Shown here: positions 37,052 to 45,180 of the stretch, piece after piece
Position numbering within the stretch: position 1 is the stretch's first letter
Layout of the letters: the number at the start of each line of letters is the position of its first letter
Origin: Rhodopseudomonas palustris
Lineage (GTDB): Bacteria > Pseudomonadota > Alphaproteobacteria > Rhizobiales > Xanthobacteraceae
Length of the DNA: 64,000 nt
Direction of reading: 5' to 3'
NCBI RefSeq assembly: GCF_003591005.1
Contig: NZ_QYYD01000003.1
Location: 186,001-250,000, forward strand
The notes under the pieces: model-generated
Databases searched by the model: none
What the model saw: the letters and a program-made list of their open reading frames with translations, nothing else
What the model was told of the DNA's origin: nothing
Position numbers and translations under genes: made by a program

Positions 37052-38794
37052 ATGAGCACCATGACGTTTCTTCATCGCAGCATCGTGACGGCGTTCACCA
37101 TCACCGCGCTGGTGATCGCGCCGGTCATCGCTTCTGCGCAAGACATGCGCGGCGGCGGGCTGCGCGAGTCCGCGTCCGCGCCTGCCGTGGTCGCCAAGCA
37201 CGGCATGGTGGTGGCGCAGGAGAAGCTCGCGGCCGAGGTCGGCGCCAAGTTTCTGGCGCGCGGCGGCAATGCGATCGACGCCGCGGTGGCGACTGGGTTT
37301 GCGATGGCGGTGACCTATCCGCGGGCCGGCAACCTGGGCGGCGGCGGCTTCATGGTAATCCACTCTGCGGCGAAGAACGAGAATATCGCGATCGATTATC
37401 GCGAGACTGCACCGCAGGCTGCGACTGAGGACATGTTTCTGACGGGTGGCAAGCCCGACGCCGACAAGTCGCGCAAATCCGCGCTCGGCATCGGCGTGCC
37501 CGGCACGGTCGCCGGTCTGGCGATGGCGCTGGAGAAATACGGCTCGGGCAAATTCACACTGCGCGACGTGCTGCAGCCGGCGATCGAACTCGCGCGTGAC
37601 GGTTTCATCATCGCCGATGACAACGCCGATACGTTTCCGCAATGGCACGCCTGGCTGTCGCGCTGGCCGACGACTTTGAAAGTGCTGGCTCGGCCGGACG
37701 GCTCGGCGCTGCAGGGCCGCGACGTCCTCAAGCAGCCGGATCTCGCCGCGACGCTGCAGGCGATTGCCGAAAGGGGCCAAGACGGGTTCTATCGCGGCGA
37801 AGTCGCGGAGAAACTTTCGCGCGCGGTCCGCGATGCCGGCGGGCTGATCACCACGGAGGATCTCGCGAATTATCAGGCGGTGGTGCGCGCGCCGGTGCGC
37901 GGCACCTATCGTGGTTACGACATCGTGGCGATGCCACTGCCGTCGTCCGGCGGCGTGGTGCTGATCGAGACGCTGAATATTCTCGAAGGCTACGCGCTGC
38001 ACGACTATGCGCAAGGCAGCGCGCCGTCGCTGCATCTGCTGATCGAAGCGATGAAGCGCGCCTATGCGGACCGGGCCCGCTATCTCGGCGATCCGGCATT
38101 CAGCGATGCGCCGACCGCCAAGCTGCTGTCGAAGGACTACGCGGCGGCGCTGCGCAAGGGCATCGATCTTTTGCGTGCGACGCCGGCGGCCGATGCGGTG
38201 TCGCAGCCCAAGGAGGGCGAGAACACCACCCACTACTCGGTCGCCGACGATCAGGGCAACGCGGTCAGCAACACCTACACGCTGAACTTCTCTTACGGCG
38301 TCGGGCTGATCGCCGACGGCACCGGCGTGCTGCTCAACAACGAGCTCGACGATTTCACCGCCGCGCCGGGCGCCTCCAACGCCTATGGGCTGGTCGGTTT
38401 CGCCGCCAATCTGCCGGCGCCCGGCAAGCGGCCGCTGTCGTCGATGTCGCCGACCATTGTGCTGAAGGACGGCCGGCCGGTGCTGGTCACCGGCTCGCCC
38501 GGCGGCAGCCGGATCATTTCGGCGACCCTGCAGGTGATCGTCGATGTGCTCGACTATCGCATGAACGTCGCCGCCGCCGTCGCCGCGCCGCGGCTGCACC
38601 ATCAATGGATGCCCGACGAAGTCCGCGTCGAATCCGGCTTCCCCGACGCCACGCTGGACGCGCTGCGCGCGATGGGCCACCGCATCGCGGTGCCGCTCGG
38701 CCAGACCTCGACCAACACGATCTTCATCGACGCCGCCGGCTTCCACGGCGCCCCGGATCCACGCACGCGAGGCGCTACGGCGGCGGGGAATTGA
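37052..38794 (+). CDS. ggt: Gamma-glutamyltransferase
   Basis: A 580-residue secreted precursor. A signal peptide covers residues 1-30 (FLHRSIVTAFTITALVIAPVIASA). The large-subunit part has GGNAIDAAVATGFAMAVTYPRAGNLGGGGFMV, and the self-cleavage nucleophile Thr opens the small subunit at the motif GENTTHYSVADDQGNAVSNTYTLN. GSPGGSRIISA and LSSMSPTIVLKDG are also family marks. It splits glutathione and other gamma-glutamyl compounds in the periplasm. The start 37052 is chosen over in-frame codons at 36893 because the signal peptide begins there; 37061 is an alternative. Divergent from the MFS gene. Confidence 0.95.
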   Translation: MSTMTFLHRSIVTAFTITALVIAPVIASAQDMRGGGLRESASAPAVVAKHGMVVAQEKLAAEVGAKFLARGGNAIDAAVATGFAMAVTYPRAGNLGGGGFMVIHSAAKNENIAIDYRETAPQAATEDMFLTGGKPDADKSRKSALGIGVPGTVAGLAMALEKYGSGKFTLRDVLQPAIELARDGFIIADDNADTFPQWHAWLSRWPTTLKVLARPDGSALQGRDVLKQPDLAATLQAIAERGQDGFYRGEVAEKLSRAVRDAGGLITTEDLANYQAVVRAPVRGTYRGYDIVAMPLPSSGGVVLIETLNILEGYALHDYAQGSAPSLHLLIEAMKRAYADRARYLGDPAFSDAPTAKLLSKDYAAALRKGIDLLRATPAADAVSQPKEGENTTHYSVADDQGNAVSNTYTLNFSYGVGLIADGTGVLLNNELDDFTAAPGASNAYGLVGFAANLPAPGKRPLSSMSPTIVLKDGRPVLVTGSPGGSRIISATLQVIVDVLDYRMNVAAAVAAPRLHHQWMPDEVRVESGFPDATLDALRAMGHRIAVPLGQTSTNTIFIDAAGFHGAPDPRTRGATAAGN

Positions 38795-38844
38795 GCGCTG
38801 GTAGGTAGTCACTGAGGCGACACCTCTCCGCGCGCGCTGCGCGC

Positions 38845-38985
38845 TCCCTCTCCCGCTTGCGGGAGAGGGCTGGGGTGAGGGTGCCCCAGGCAGTGAGCTC
38901 ACCGCTGCTGGATCAGCCTCGAGGCGCGCGCTGCGACTCGTGGCTTTCCCTCACCCCAACCCGCCCCCGCAAGCGGGGGCGGGAG
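38845..38985. repeat. Palindromic repeat, family D (copy 2, compound)
   Basis: CTCCCTCTCCCGCTTGCGGGAGAGGGCTGGGGTGAGG at the left and TTTCCCTCACCCCAACCCGCCCCCGCAAGCGGGGGCGGGAG at the right are inverted relatives of each other around about 55 bp of unique sequence. It lies between the ggt and SDR genes. Confidence 0.75.
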
Positions 38986-39108
38986 CTCGCCTCGTGCGCG
39001 GCAACTGCTTCGGCTTGCAGATGAAACCAACGTCTCGCCGCAAGCGGGTGTAGCGAGGCTCTGCTAAGCTGGCCGGCGATTTCGAATCTAAGCGTTCAGG
39101 AGACCACC

Positions 39109-39984
39109 ATGGCATCACTGAAGGGCAAAACCCTGTTCATCACCGGCGCGAGCCGCGGCATCGGGCTGGCGATCGCGCTGCGAGCGGCGCGGGATGGGGC
39201 AAATATTGCGATCGCCGCCAAGACGGCGGAGCCGCATCCCAAGCTCAAGGGCACGATCTACACCGCGGCGGACGAGATCCGCGCCGCCGGCGGCAAGGCG
39301 TTGCCGCTGGTGTGCGACATCCGCGACGAAGCGCAGGTGATTGACGCGATCGACAAGACGGTCGCCGAGTTCGGCGGGCTCGATATCTGCGTCAACAATG
39401 CGAGCGCGATCAGCCTCACGACATCGCAGGCGACCGACATGAAGCGCTATGATCTGATGACCGGCATCAACACCCGCGGCACTTTCATGGTGTCGAAATA
39501 CTGCATTCCGCATTTGAAGAAAGCGCCGAGCCCCCACATCCTGATGTTGTCGCCGCCGCTCGACATGAAGCCGAAATGGTTTGCGGCCTCGACCGCCTAC
39601 ACGCTGGCGAAGTTCGGCATGAGCATGGTCGTGCTCGGTCTATCCGCCGAATTGAAGAGCGCCGGCATCGCCGTTAACGCGCTGTGGCCGCGCACCACGA
39701 TCGCCACGGCGGCTGTCGGCAATCTGCTCGGAGGCGACGCCATGATGCGCGCCAGCCGCACGCCCGAGATCATGGGCGACGCCGCATATGCGATCCTCAC
39801 CAAACCGTCGCGCGAGTTCACCGGACAATTCTGCATCGACGACCGCGTCTTGTACGATTCCGGCGTCACCGACTTCGAGCCTTACCGCGTCGATCCCAGC
39901 GTGCAGCTGATGTCCGACTTCTTCGTACCCGACGACGACGTCCCGCCGCCTGGCGTGAAGGTGACGCCGCTGCCGATGGGGTAG
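39109..39984 (+). CDS. SDR family oxidoreductase, HSDL2-like
   Basis: A 291-residue short-chain dehydrogenase. The cofactor loop is FITGASRGIGLAIALRAARDGANIAIAAKTAEPHPKLKGTI, where the long loop after the second strand is typical of the hydroxysteroid-dehydrogenase-like 2 group. The catalytic Ser and YTLAK are present (SPPLDMKPKWFAASTAYTLAKFG). The C-terminal DDRVLYDSGVTDFEPYRVDPSV fits that group. The substrate, probably a fatty or hydroxy acyl compound, is not established. Confidence 0.9.
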   Translation: MASLKGKTLFITGASRGIGLAIALRAARDGANIAIAAKTAEPHPKLKGTIYTAADEIRAAGGKALPLVCDIRDEAQVIDAIDKTVAEFGGLDICVNNASAISLTTSQATDMKRYDLMTGINTRGTFMVSKYCIPHLKKAPSPHILMLSPPLDMKPKWFAASTAYTLAKFGMSMVVLGLSAELKSAGIAVNALWPRTTIATAAVGNLLGGDAMMRASRTPEIMGDAAYAILTKPSREFTGQFCIDDRVLYDSGVTDFEPYRVDPSVQLMSDFFVPDDDVPPPGVKVTPLPMG

Positions 39985-40002
39985 GGCGTATTGCTAGTTG
40001 TT

Positions 40003-40165
40003 GCCCTCCCCGAGCACAGCGAGCCCCCTCTCCCGCTTGCGGGAGAGGGTTGGGGTGAGGGAGCCGCGGGCGATCACGTCTCGATTTCGATGAAGGTCAG
40101 TAGCAGCAGGCGATGTACCTGGGGCTCCCTCACCCCCGCCCTCTCCCGCAAGCGGGAGAGGGAGC
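40003..40165. repeat. Palindromic repeat, family D (copy 3), MITE-like compound
   Basis: CCCTCTCCCGCTTGCGGGAGAGGGTTGGGGTGAGGGAGCC at 40025-40064 and its inverse GGCTCCCTCACCCCCGCCCTCTCCCGCAAGCGGGAGAGGG at 40122-40162 flank about 57 bp of unique sequence. The whole could form a long hairpin with terminal inverted repeats of about 40 bp. No target-site duplication could be made out. Confidence 0.75.
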
Positions 40166-40189
40166 CGGCCGTGCCTGGGGCGCTGTTAC

Positions 40190-40858
40190 TTACGCTTTCC
40201 CGATCTCGTACGGTCCGCCCTTGTCCAACGCCCGTTGATACGCCGGGCGGGCGTGGATATTTTCCAGCCAGGCCTGCGCCTTCGGGTAGCGCCCGTCCAA
40301 GCCGGCGCGCGAGGCGGCGGCCTCTAACGGGAAGCTCATCTGGATATCGGCGGCGGTGAAATCATTGCCGGCGAAGTAGGTGCTTTTGCCGAGTTCGCTT
40401 TCCCAGAACGCCATGTGCTGCTTGAGTTGCGGGTCGACGAAGCCGGTCAGCGCGCCGCCCGCCACCATCTTCACCAGCGGCCGCAGCAGCGCCGGCGCCC
40501 GCTTGGGCATCATGCTGAACAGCAGCTTCAGCAGCAGCGGCGGCATCGCCGAACCTTCGGCATAATGCAGCCAATAAGTGTAGCGCAGCCGCTCGGGCGT
40601 TTTCGGCGGCGGGATCAGCCGGCCTTCGCCGTAGGTATCGATGATGTACTCGATGATCGCGCCGGACTCGGCAATCGTGTTGCCGGCGTCGGTGATCACG
40701 GGCGATTTGCCGAGCGGATGCACGGCACGCAATTCTTTGGGCGCCATCATGTCGGGCTGGCGCTGATAGCGCTTGATCTCGTAGGGCACGCCGAGCTCTT
40801 CCAGCAGCCAAAGCACGCGTTGCGAGCGGGAGTTGTTGAGATGGTGGACGGTGAGCAT
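40190..40858 (-). CDS. Glutathione S-transferase family protein
   Basis: A 222-residue protein with an N-terminal thioredoxin-like domain (LTVHHLNNSRSQRVLWLLEELGVPYEIKRYQR; then HPLGKSPVITDAGNTIAESGAIIEYIIDTYG, with the cis-Pro and the Glu-Ser motif that bind glutathione) and an all-helical C-terminal domain. Serine in the NSRSQR loop may activate glutathione. It probably detoxifies electrophiles. Convergent with the upstream SDR gene, separated by a family D repeat. Confidence 0.92.
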   Translation of the reverse strand: MLTVHHLNNSRSQRVLWLLEELGVPYEIKRYQRQPDMMAPKELRAVHPLGKSPVITDAGNTIAESGAIIEYIIDTYGEGRLIPPPKTPERLRYTYWLHYAEGSAMPPLLLKLLFSMMPKRAPALLRPLVKMVAGGALTGFVDPQLKQHMAFWESELGKSTYFAGNDFTAADIQMSFPLEAAASRAGLDGRYPKAQAWLENIHARPAYQRALDKGGPYEIGKA

Positions 40859-40954
40859 GGCGACCTCGCTGCATGATGCGATGGGTTGATAGCCCGAAAA
40901 CGCTCGAGGCGGATGACGATTTCGGCGCCACGCGCTGCCGCGAGGCGCTCCACC

Positions 40955-41293
40955 TCAGAGCGGGCGGGCGCCGAGCTGCTCGCGCCAATGCGCGGCGCGA
41001 TCCTTGAGCTGGTTGTCACGCAAATAGCGGTCCTCGTCCGGCTCGAATACTTCCAGGGTCTCGAGCGCGAAGGCGTCGGCGCCGTGCGCCGTCCAGGCCA
41101 GCTGCAGTTCGCGGTTGGGATGGCTGCCCTGGCGCAGCGTGAACCAGATCTTGTTGTGCACCGTGTCCGGATTGAGCGTCGGCCCGATCCACACCGCGTC
41201 CGCCGCTGCGCAGCGCAGCGCAAAGATTGCCGCCTTCGGCTTGCGCTCCTTGTAGGCGTTGATCGCCGCCTTGCGGTCGAGTTTGGTCATCAC
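40955..41293 (-). CDS. GIY-YIG nuclease-like protein
   Basis: A 112-residue protein with the layout of a small stand-alone GIY-YIG family member: AAIFALRCAAADAVWIGPT near 21-39 and GSHPNRELQLAWTAHGADAFALETLEVF near 56-83. The GIY and YIG residues are degenerate (AIF, WIG), so catalytic activity is doubtful. It is divergent from a DUF2239 gene across a short intergenic space with an 18-bp palindrome. Confidence 0.65.
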   Translation of the reverse strand: MMTKLDRKAAINAYKERKPKAAIFALRCAAADAVWIGPTLNPDTVHNKIWFTLRQGSHPNRELQLAWTAHGADAFALETLEVFEPDEDRYLRDNQLKDRAAHWREQLGARPL

Positions 41294-41350
41294 GGGTCCT
41301 TTGAGTGCCGGTTCGGCGTGCGTCCTAGCAGGGAGGGGCAGGGCTTGTCA

Positions 41351-41368
41351 ATTTTACCCGGATAAAAT
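41351..41368. promoter_or_regulatory. AT-rich palindrome between the GIY-YIG-like and DUF2239 genes
   Basis: ATTTTACCCGGATAAAAT is an 18-bp palindrome with one symmetric mismatch pair (C/A at positions 7 and 12). It is centred in a 110-bp space shared by two divergent genes, so one regulator could control both. AT-rich ends are rare in this GC-rich sequence. The protein that binds it is not known. Confidence 0.5.
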
Positions 41369-41403
41369 ATTGAGGCTTGGACGTCGACAGCGGAGCGCCT
41401 GCC

Positions 41404-41994
41404 ATGAACCCCAATGACGTGCCCAGCTACGTCGCCTTTCGCGGCGAACGCCTGCTCGCCGAGGGCGAGCTTCGCAGCGTCGTGGCGGCGATCAAACCAC
41501 TGGTCGATCGCGGCGAAGCGGGCGTGCTGGTTTTCGACTGCGCGTCGCAGCAGGTCGATTTCGATCTGCGCGGGTCGCTGGCCGATGCGCTGGCGCGACT
41601 GCCGGCTGATCCGCTGTCGTCGGAGCCTGTCGACGGCGGAGTGCCGCGCGGGCGAGGGCGGCCGAAGCTCGGCGTCGTGGCGCGCGAGGTGACGCTGCTG
41701 CCGCGGCATTGGGAATGGCTTGGCCGGCAGCGCGGCGGCGCCTCCGTGGCGCTGCGCCGGCTGGTCGACGAAGCGCGTCGCACCTCGGCCGACACCGACC
41801 GCCTGCGCGCCGCGCAGGAAGCCGCGCATCGCTTCATGACAGTGATGGCCGGCGACCGGCCGGATTACGAGGAGGCGGCGCGCGCGCTGTTCGCAGGAGA
41901 GCGCGACAAGTTCGCACGCTGTACCCAAGCCTGGCCGGCGGACATCCGCGATCATGCGCGGCGGCTGGCGCAGCCGTCGTGGTTGCCGGGTTGA
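41404..41994 (+). CDS. DUF2239 family protein
   Basis: A 196-residue protein. Its N-terminal part, VAFRGERLLAEGELRSVVAAIKPLV, followed by VLVFDCASQQVDFDLRGS, is the DUF2239 signature, and the middle RGRPKLGVVAREVTLLPRHWEWLGRQRGGASVALRRLVDEARR is typical too. That middle part resembles a DNA-binding ribbon-helix-helix-like segment, but function is unknown. Start 41404 is preferred to 41377 because the conserved N terminus begins there. Confidence 0.85.
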   Translation: MNPNDVPSYVAFRGERLLAEGELRSVVAAIKPLVDRGEAGVLVFDCASQQVDFDLRGSLADALARLPADPLSSEPVDGGVPRGRGRPKLGVVAREVTLLPRHWEWLGRQRGGASVALRRLVDEARRTSADTDRLRAAQEAAHRFMTVMAGDRPDYEEAARALFAGERDKFARCTQAWPADIRDHARRLAQPSWLPG

Positions 41995-42075
41995 TTGCGC
42001 AGCGACGACCCGCTAGGCTGATGGGATGATGAAAATCATATAAGCGCGCCTCGCAACGCGCCGCCGGAGGACACG

Positions 42076-42678
42076 ATGCCCACGCCCGCCCCGCAATTCC
42101 TGTTCGACTTCGGCAGCCCCAACGCGTTTCTGGCGCACGAGGCGATCCCGGCGATCGAACAGCGCATCGGCGCCAAATTCGACTACGTGCCGGTGCTGCT
42201 CGGCGGCATCTTCAAGGCGACCAACAACAAGTCGCCGGCCGAGACGCTGGCCGGCGTCAAGAACAAGCGCGAATTCCAGGCGGTCGAGACCGAGCGTTTC
42301 ATCAAGCGCTACGCGGTGAAGCCATATGTGTGGAATCCGCATTTCCCGGTCAACACGCTGAACCTGATGCGCGCGGCGGTCGCGGCGCAGCTCGATGGCG
42401 TATTCGCGAAATATGTCGCGGCGGCGTTCCATCACATGTGGGTCGAGCCGAAGAAGATGGACGATCCGGAGACCGCGGTGGTGGCGCTTTCGTCATCCGG
42501 GCTCGACGGCAAGGCGCTGCTGACCCGCGCGCAGGAGCCGGATGTTAAGGCCAAGCTGATCGCCAACACCGAAGACGCGGTGCAACGCGGCGCGTTCGGC
42601 TCGCCGACCTTCTTCGTCGGCAACGAGATGTTCTTCGGCAAGGAACAGCTTCGCGACGTCGAGGAGATGTACGGCTGA
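42076..42678 (+). CDS. 2-hydroxychromene-2-carboxylate isomerase (DsbA-family) protein
   Basis: A 200-residue protein of the HCCA isomerase/GST-kappa type. It begins QFLFDFGSPNAFLAHEAIPAIEQR, with the conserved Ser of the FGSP motif replacing the DsbA cysteine. KPYVWNPHFPVNTLNLMRA and the C-terminal RGAFGSPTFFVGNEMFFGKEQLRDVEEM, containing the cis-Pro, complete the thioredoxin fold. Such proteins use glutathione to isomerise aromatic breakdown intermediates; a link with aromatic degradation is inferred only from the family. Confidence 0.92.
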   Translation: MPTPAPQFLFDFGSPNAFLAHEAIPAIEQRIGAKFDYVPVLLGGIFKATNNKSPAETLAGVKNKREFQAVETERFIKRYAVKPYVWNPHFPVNTLNLMRAAVAAQLDGVFAKYVAAAFHHMWVEPKKMDDPETAVVALSSSGLDGKALLTRAQEPDVKAKLIANTEDAVQRGAFGSPTFFVGNEMFFGKEQLRDVEEMYG

Positions 42679-42700
42679 AGGCCGGTGCTCGGGACGCATC

Positions 42701-42778
42701 GTAGGATGGGTTGAGCGGAGCCAAACCCATGCTGACGCCATCGATCGATGGGTTTCGCTCCGCTCAACCCATCCTACA
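42701..42778. repeat. Palindromic intergenic repeat, family B (copy 3)
   Basis: GTAGGATGGGTTGAGCGGAG left arm and TCCGCTCAACCCATCCTAC right arm, with inner CCAAACCCAT and ATGGGTTTCG arms. It lies 22 bp after the isomerase stop. Confidence 0.8.
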
Positions 42779-42815
42779 GGCTCGCCCGCAATGACGGAGC
42801 CCAGGGAGACTCCAA

Positions 42816-43553
42816 ATGCAGCCACGCAACGCCACGGTCGCGGTGATCGGCGCCGGAGACTACATCGGGGCGGAGATTGCCAAGAAGTTCGCATCCGAAG
42901 GCTTCACGGTGTTTGCCGGGCGGCGCAACGGCGAGAAGCTGCAGCCGCTCGTCGAAGAGATCGAGGCGGCCGGAGGCAAGATCGTCGCGCGCTCGCTGGA
43001 TGCCCGCAAGGAAGACGAAGTCACGGCATTCCTCAACGACGCCGACGCCCATGCGCCGCTCGAAGTGACGATCTTCAATGTCGGCGCCAACGTCAATTTT
43101 CCGATCCTCGAGACAACCGACCGCGTGTTTCGCAAGGTCTGGGAGATGGCGTGCTGGGCCGGTTTTGTCTCCGGCCGCGAATCGGCGCGGCTGATGCTGG
43201 CGCGCGGGCAGGGCAAGATCTTCTTCACCGGCGCGACTGCGTCGCTGCGCGGCGGCTCCGGCTTCGCGGCGTTCGCCTCCGCGAAGTTCGGCCTGCGCGC
43301 GGTGGCGCAGGCGATGGCGCGCGAACTGATGCCGAAGAACATTCACGTCGCGCATCTGATCATCGACTCCGGCGTCGATACCGCCTGGGTCCGCGAGCGC
43401 CGCGAGCAGCTGTGGGGCAAAGAGGCGCTCGACAACCCCGACCTGCTGATGCCACCGGCCTCGGTCGCCGGCGCCTATTGGGGGCTGTATCAACAGCCGA
43501 AAAGCGCCTGGACGTTTGAGATGGAGATCAGGCCGTTTGGCGAGAAGTGGTGA
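42816..43553 (+). CDS. SDR family protein with an altered active site
   Basis: A 245-residue short-chain dehydrogenase fold. The cofactor motif is atypical, VAVIGAGDYIGAEIAKKFASEGFTVFAGRRN, with NAD(P)-type GAGxxIG. The Asn-Val pair (FNVGAN) is kept, but the active site reads TGATASLRGGSGFAAFASAK, so the Tyr of YxxxK is Phe. Either it uses another residue or it is not a normal oxidoreductase. The C terminus WTFEMEIRPFGEKW is conserved-looking in this subfamily. Confidence 0.85.
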   Translation: MQPRNATVAVIGAGDYIGAEIAKKFASEGFTVFAGRRNGEKLQPLVEEIEAAGGKIVARSLDARKEDEVTAFLNDADAHAPLEVTIFNVGANVNFPILETTDRVFRKVWEMACWAGFVSGRESARLMLARGQGKIFFTGATASLRGGSGFAAFASAKFGLRAVAQAMARELMPKNIHVAHLIIDSGVDTAWVRERREQLWGKEALDNPDLLMPPASVAGAYWGLYQQPKSAWTFEMEIRPFGEKW

Positions 43554-43609
43554 GCGCCGAGTTCATCAGGCGGAACGGCCGAAGGTGGCTGTCCTCGAGC
43601 TCTCCTGGC

Positions 43610-43725
43610 GTCATTGCGAGCAGCGAAGCGACGAAGCAATCCAGCTCCGTGCGCCGGGAATGGATTGCTTCGCGGAGCCTGTCATCGGGCGGCGCGTTGC
43701 GCCGACCCGGTGGCTCGCAATGACG
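43610..43725. repeat. Palindromic intergenic repeat, family C (copy 3) with an insert
   Basis: GTCATTGCGAGCAGCGAAGC at the left and CTCGCAATGACGCAGTG at the right, as in copies at 2584 and 6905, but the right arm is interrupted by about 40 bp that includes GGGCGGCGCGTTGCGCCGACCC, a small hairpin of its own. Confidence 0.75.
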
Positions 43726-43772
43726 CAGTGATCGCCTGATGCTAAGAACCTCATCAGGGAGGACCAACGGCA

Positions 43773-44693
43773 ATGCGGATTCTGATCGTCGGCGCCGGCG
43801 CTATCGGCGGGTATTTCGGCGGGCGGCTGTTGCAGGCAGGGCGCGACGTCACGTTTCTGGTGCGGACGGGGCGCGCCGCGGAGCTGGCGCGCGACGGCCT
43901 CGTCATCAAGAGCCCGAACGGCGATGCGACGATCAAGAACCCGCCAGCGCTGCAGTCCGCCGATCTGAAGCCGGATTACGATCTGGTGCTGCTGAGCTGC
44001 AAGGCGTTCGATCTCGACGATGCCATCGCGTCGTTTGCCGGCGGAGTCGGGCCGCAGACCGCGGTGCTGCCGCTGCTCAACGGTCTGAAGCATCTCGACA
44101 CGCTGGACGCCAGATTCGGCCGCGACCGCGTGCTCGGCGGGCAATGCGTGATCGCCGCGATGCTGGACGCGCAGCGCCATGTCGTGCAACTGGCGCCGAT
44201 GAACGCCATCACCTTCGGCGAGCGTGACGGCACACAGAGCCCGCGCGTGACCGCGATTGCCGCGGCGCTCGGCGGCGCCGGCTTCGACGTCAACGCGTCG
44301 GCCGACGTGATGCAGGAGATGTGGGAGAAGTGGGTGTTTCTGGCCTCATTGGCCGGCTCGACCAGCCTGATGCGCGCACCGGTCGGCGACATCCTGGCCG
44401 CACCTGGCGGCGCCGAGTTCATGCTCGGCGCGGTCGCGGAGATCAGCGCGATTGCCTCTGCGGCCGGCCATCCGCCGCGCCCGCCGTTCGTCGAGCGCAC
44501 CCGCGGCATGCTGCTCGCCGAAGGCTCCAAGCTGACCGCGTCGATGTTCCGCGACATCCAGGCCGGCGCCAGTATCGAAGCCGACCACGTCATCGGCGAC
44601 CTGATCGCCCGCGGCGACGCCGCCAGCCTGCCGGTCGAGCGGCTGAAGGTGATCTACACGCATCTGAAGGCCTACGAGCATCAGCGCGCCTGA
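43773..44693 (+). CDS. 2-dehydropantoate 2-reductase family protein
   Basis: A 306-residue ketopantoate reductase-fold enzyme. Residues 2-30 are ILIVGAGAIGGYFGGRLLQAGRDVTFLV, the NADPH motif; then VLLSCKAFDLDDAI with the conserved Lys, LLNGLKHLDTL with the Asn-Gly, and the C-terminal SMFRDIQAGASIEADHVIGDLIARG with the catalytic pattern SSMxxDxxxGxxxE. It may make pantoate for coenzyme A or act on a related keto acid; panE paralogues are common in this group, so the symbol is not given. Confidence 0.9.
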   Translation: MRILIVGAGAIGGYFGGRLLQAGRDVTFLVRTGRAAELARDGLVIKSPNGDATIKNPPALQSADLKPDYDLVLLSCKAFDLDDAIASFAGGVGPQTAVLPLLNGLKHLDTLDARFGRDRVLGGQCVIAAMLDAQRHVVQLAPMNAITFGERDGTQSPRVTAIAAALGGAGFDVNASADVMQEMWEKWVFLASLAGSTSLMRAPVGDILAAPGGAEFMLGAVAEISAIASAAGHPPRPPFVERTRGMLLAEGSKLTASMFRDIQAGASIEADHVIGDLIARGDAASLPVERLKVIYTHLKAYEHQRA

Positions 44694-44748
44694 GCAGCGG
44701 GCTGTCGATCTAACGAACGCCTGGACCGTCGCGCACTGACTCTCCTCC

Positions 44749-44839
44749 CGTCATGCCCGGGCTTGTCCCGGGCACCCACGCCTTGCTGACTGAAACGCCG
44801 TAAAGGCGTGGATGGCCGGGACGAGCCCGGCCATGACGG
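44749..44839. repeat. Palindromic intergenic repeat, family A (copy 5)
   Basis: CGTCATGCCCGGGCTTGTCC left arm and GACGAGCCCGGCCATGACGG right arm around inner CACGCC/GGCGTG arms. The remainder of the 487-bp space before ccoN holds the FixK/FNR box at 45105 and nothing else recognised. Confidence 0.8.
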
Positions 44840-45104
44840 GACTGATATCATTCGTTTGCCGATCACGAAGCGCGACCTGGGATGCGCCGCGCCTTCATCG
44901 CGCTAGGCAGCATTCGCCACTAGCTATCAGTTGCGCCAGATCGGCGCTTAATCCCTTCGTCTAAAGCCCTCGTTCATTGCAGTTGAAAACGCCTCGTGCT
45001 CGTCCGAGGCGACGCCGCGCTATGCGCTTGCTTTGCTGCGCTTCCTGCCGAATCCGAAAGCTGCGCGTCGCTGGTCAGGTCGATCTGCCGCAAAATGATG
45101 CAAT

Positions 45105-45118
45105 TTGATTTCGATCAA
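45105..45118 (+). promoter_or_regulatory. FixK/FNR-type binding box upstream of ccoN
   Basis: TTGATTTCGATCAA is a perfect TTGAT-N4-ATCAA palindrome, the binding site of the FixK2/FnrN/AadR class of anaerobic activators. It ends 62 bp before the ccoN start codon, which fits activation from about -40 of a nearby promoter. It explains low-oxygen induction of the cbb3 operon. Confidence 0.9.
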
Positions 45119-45180
45119 TCGACCTCGACGGATTCCAGGTTTGGTGCGACCAACTGCCCCGCCGAGAAAAGATTGATCAG

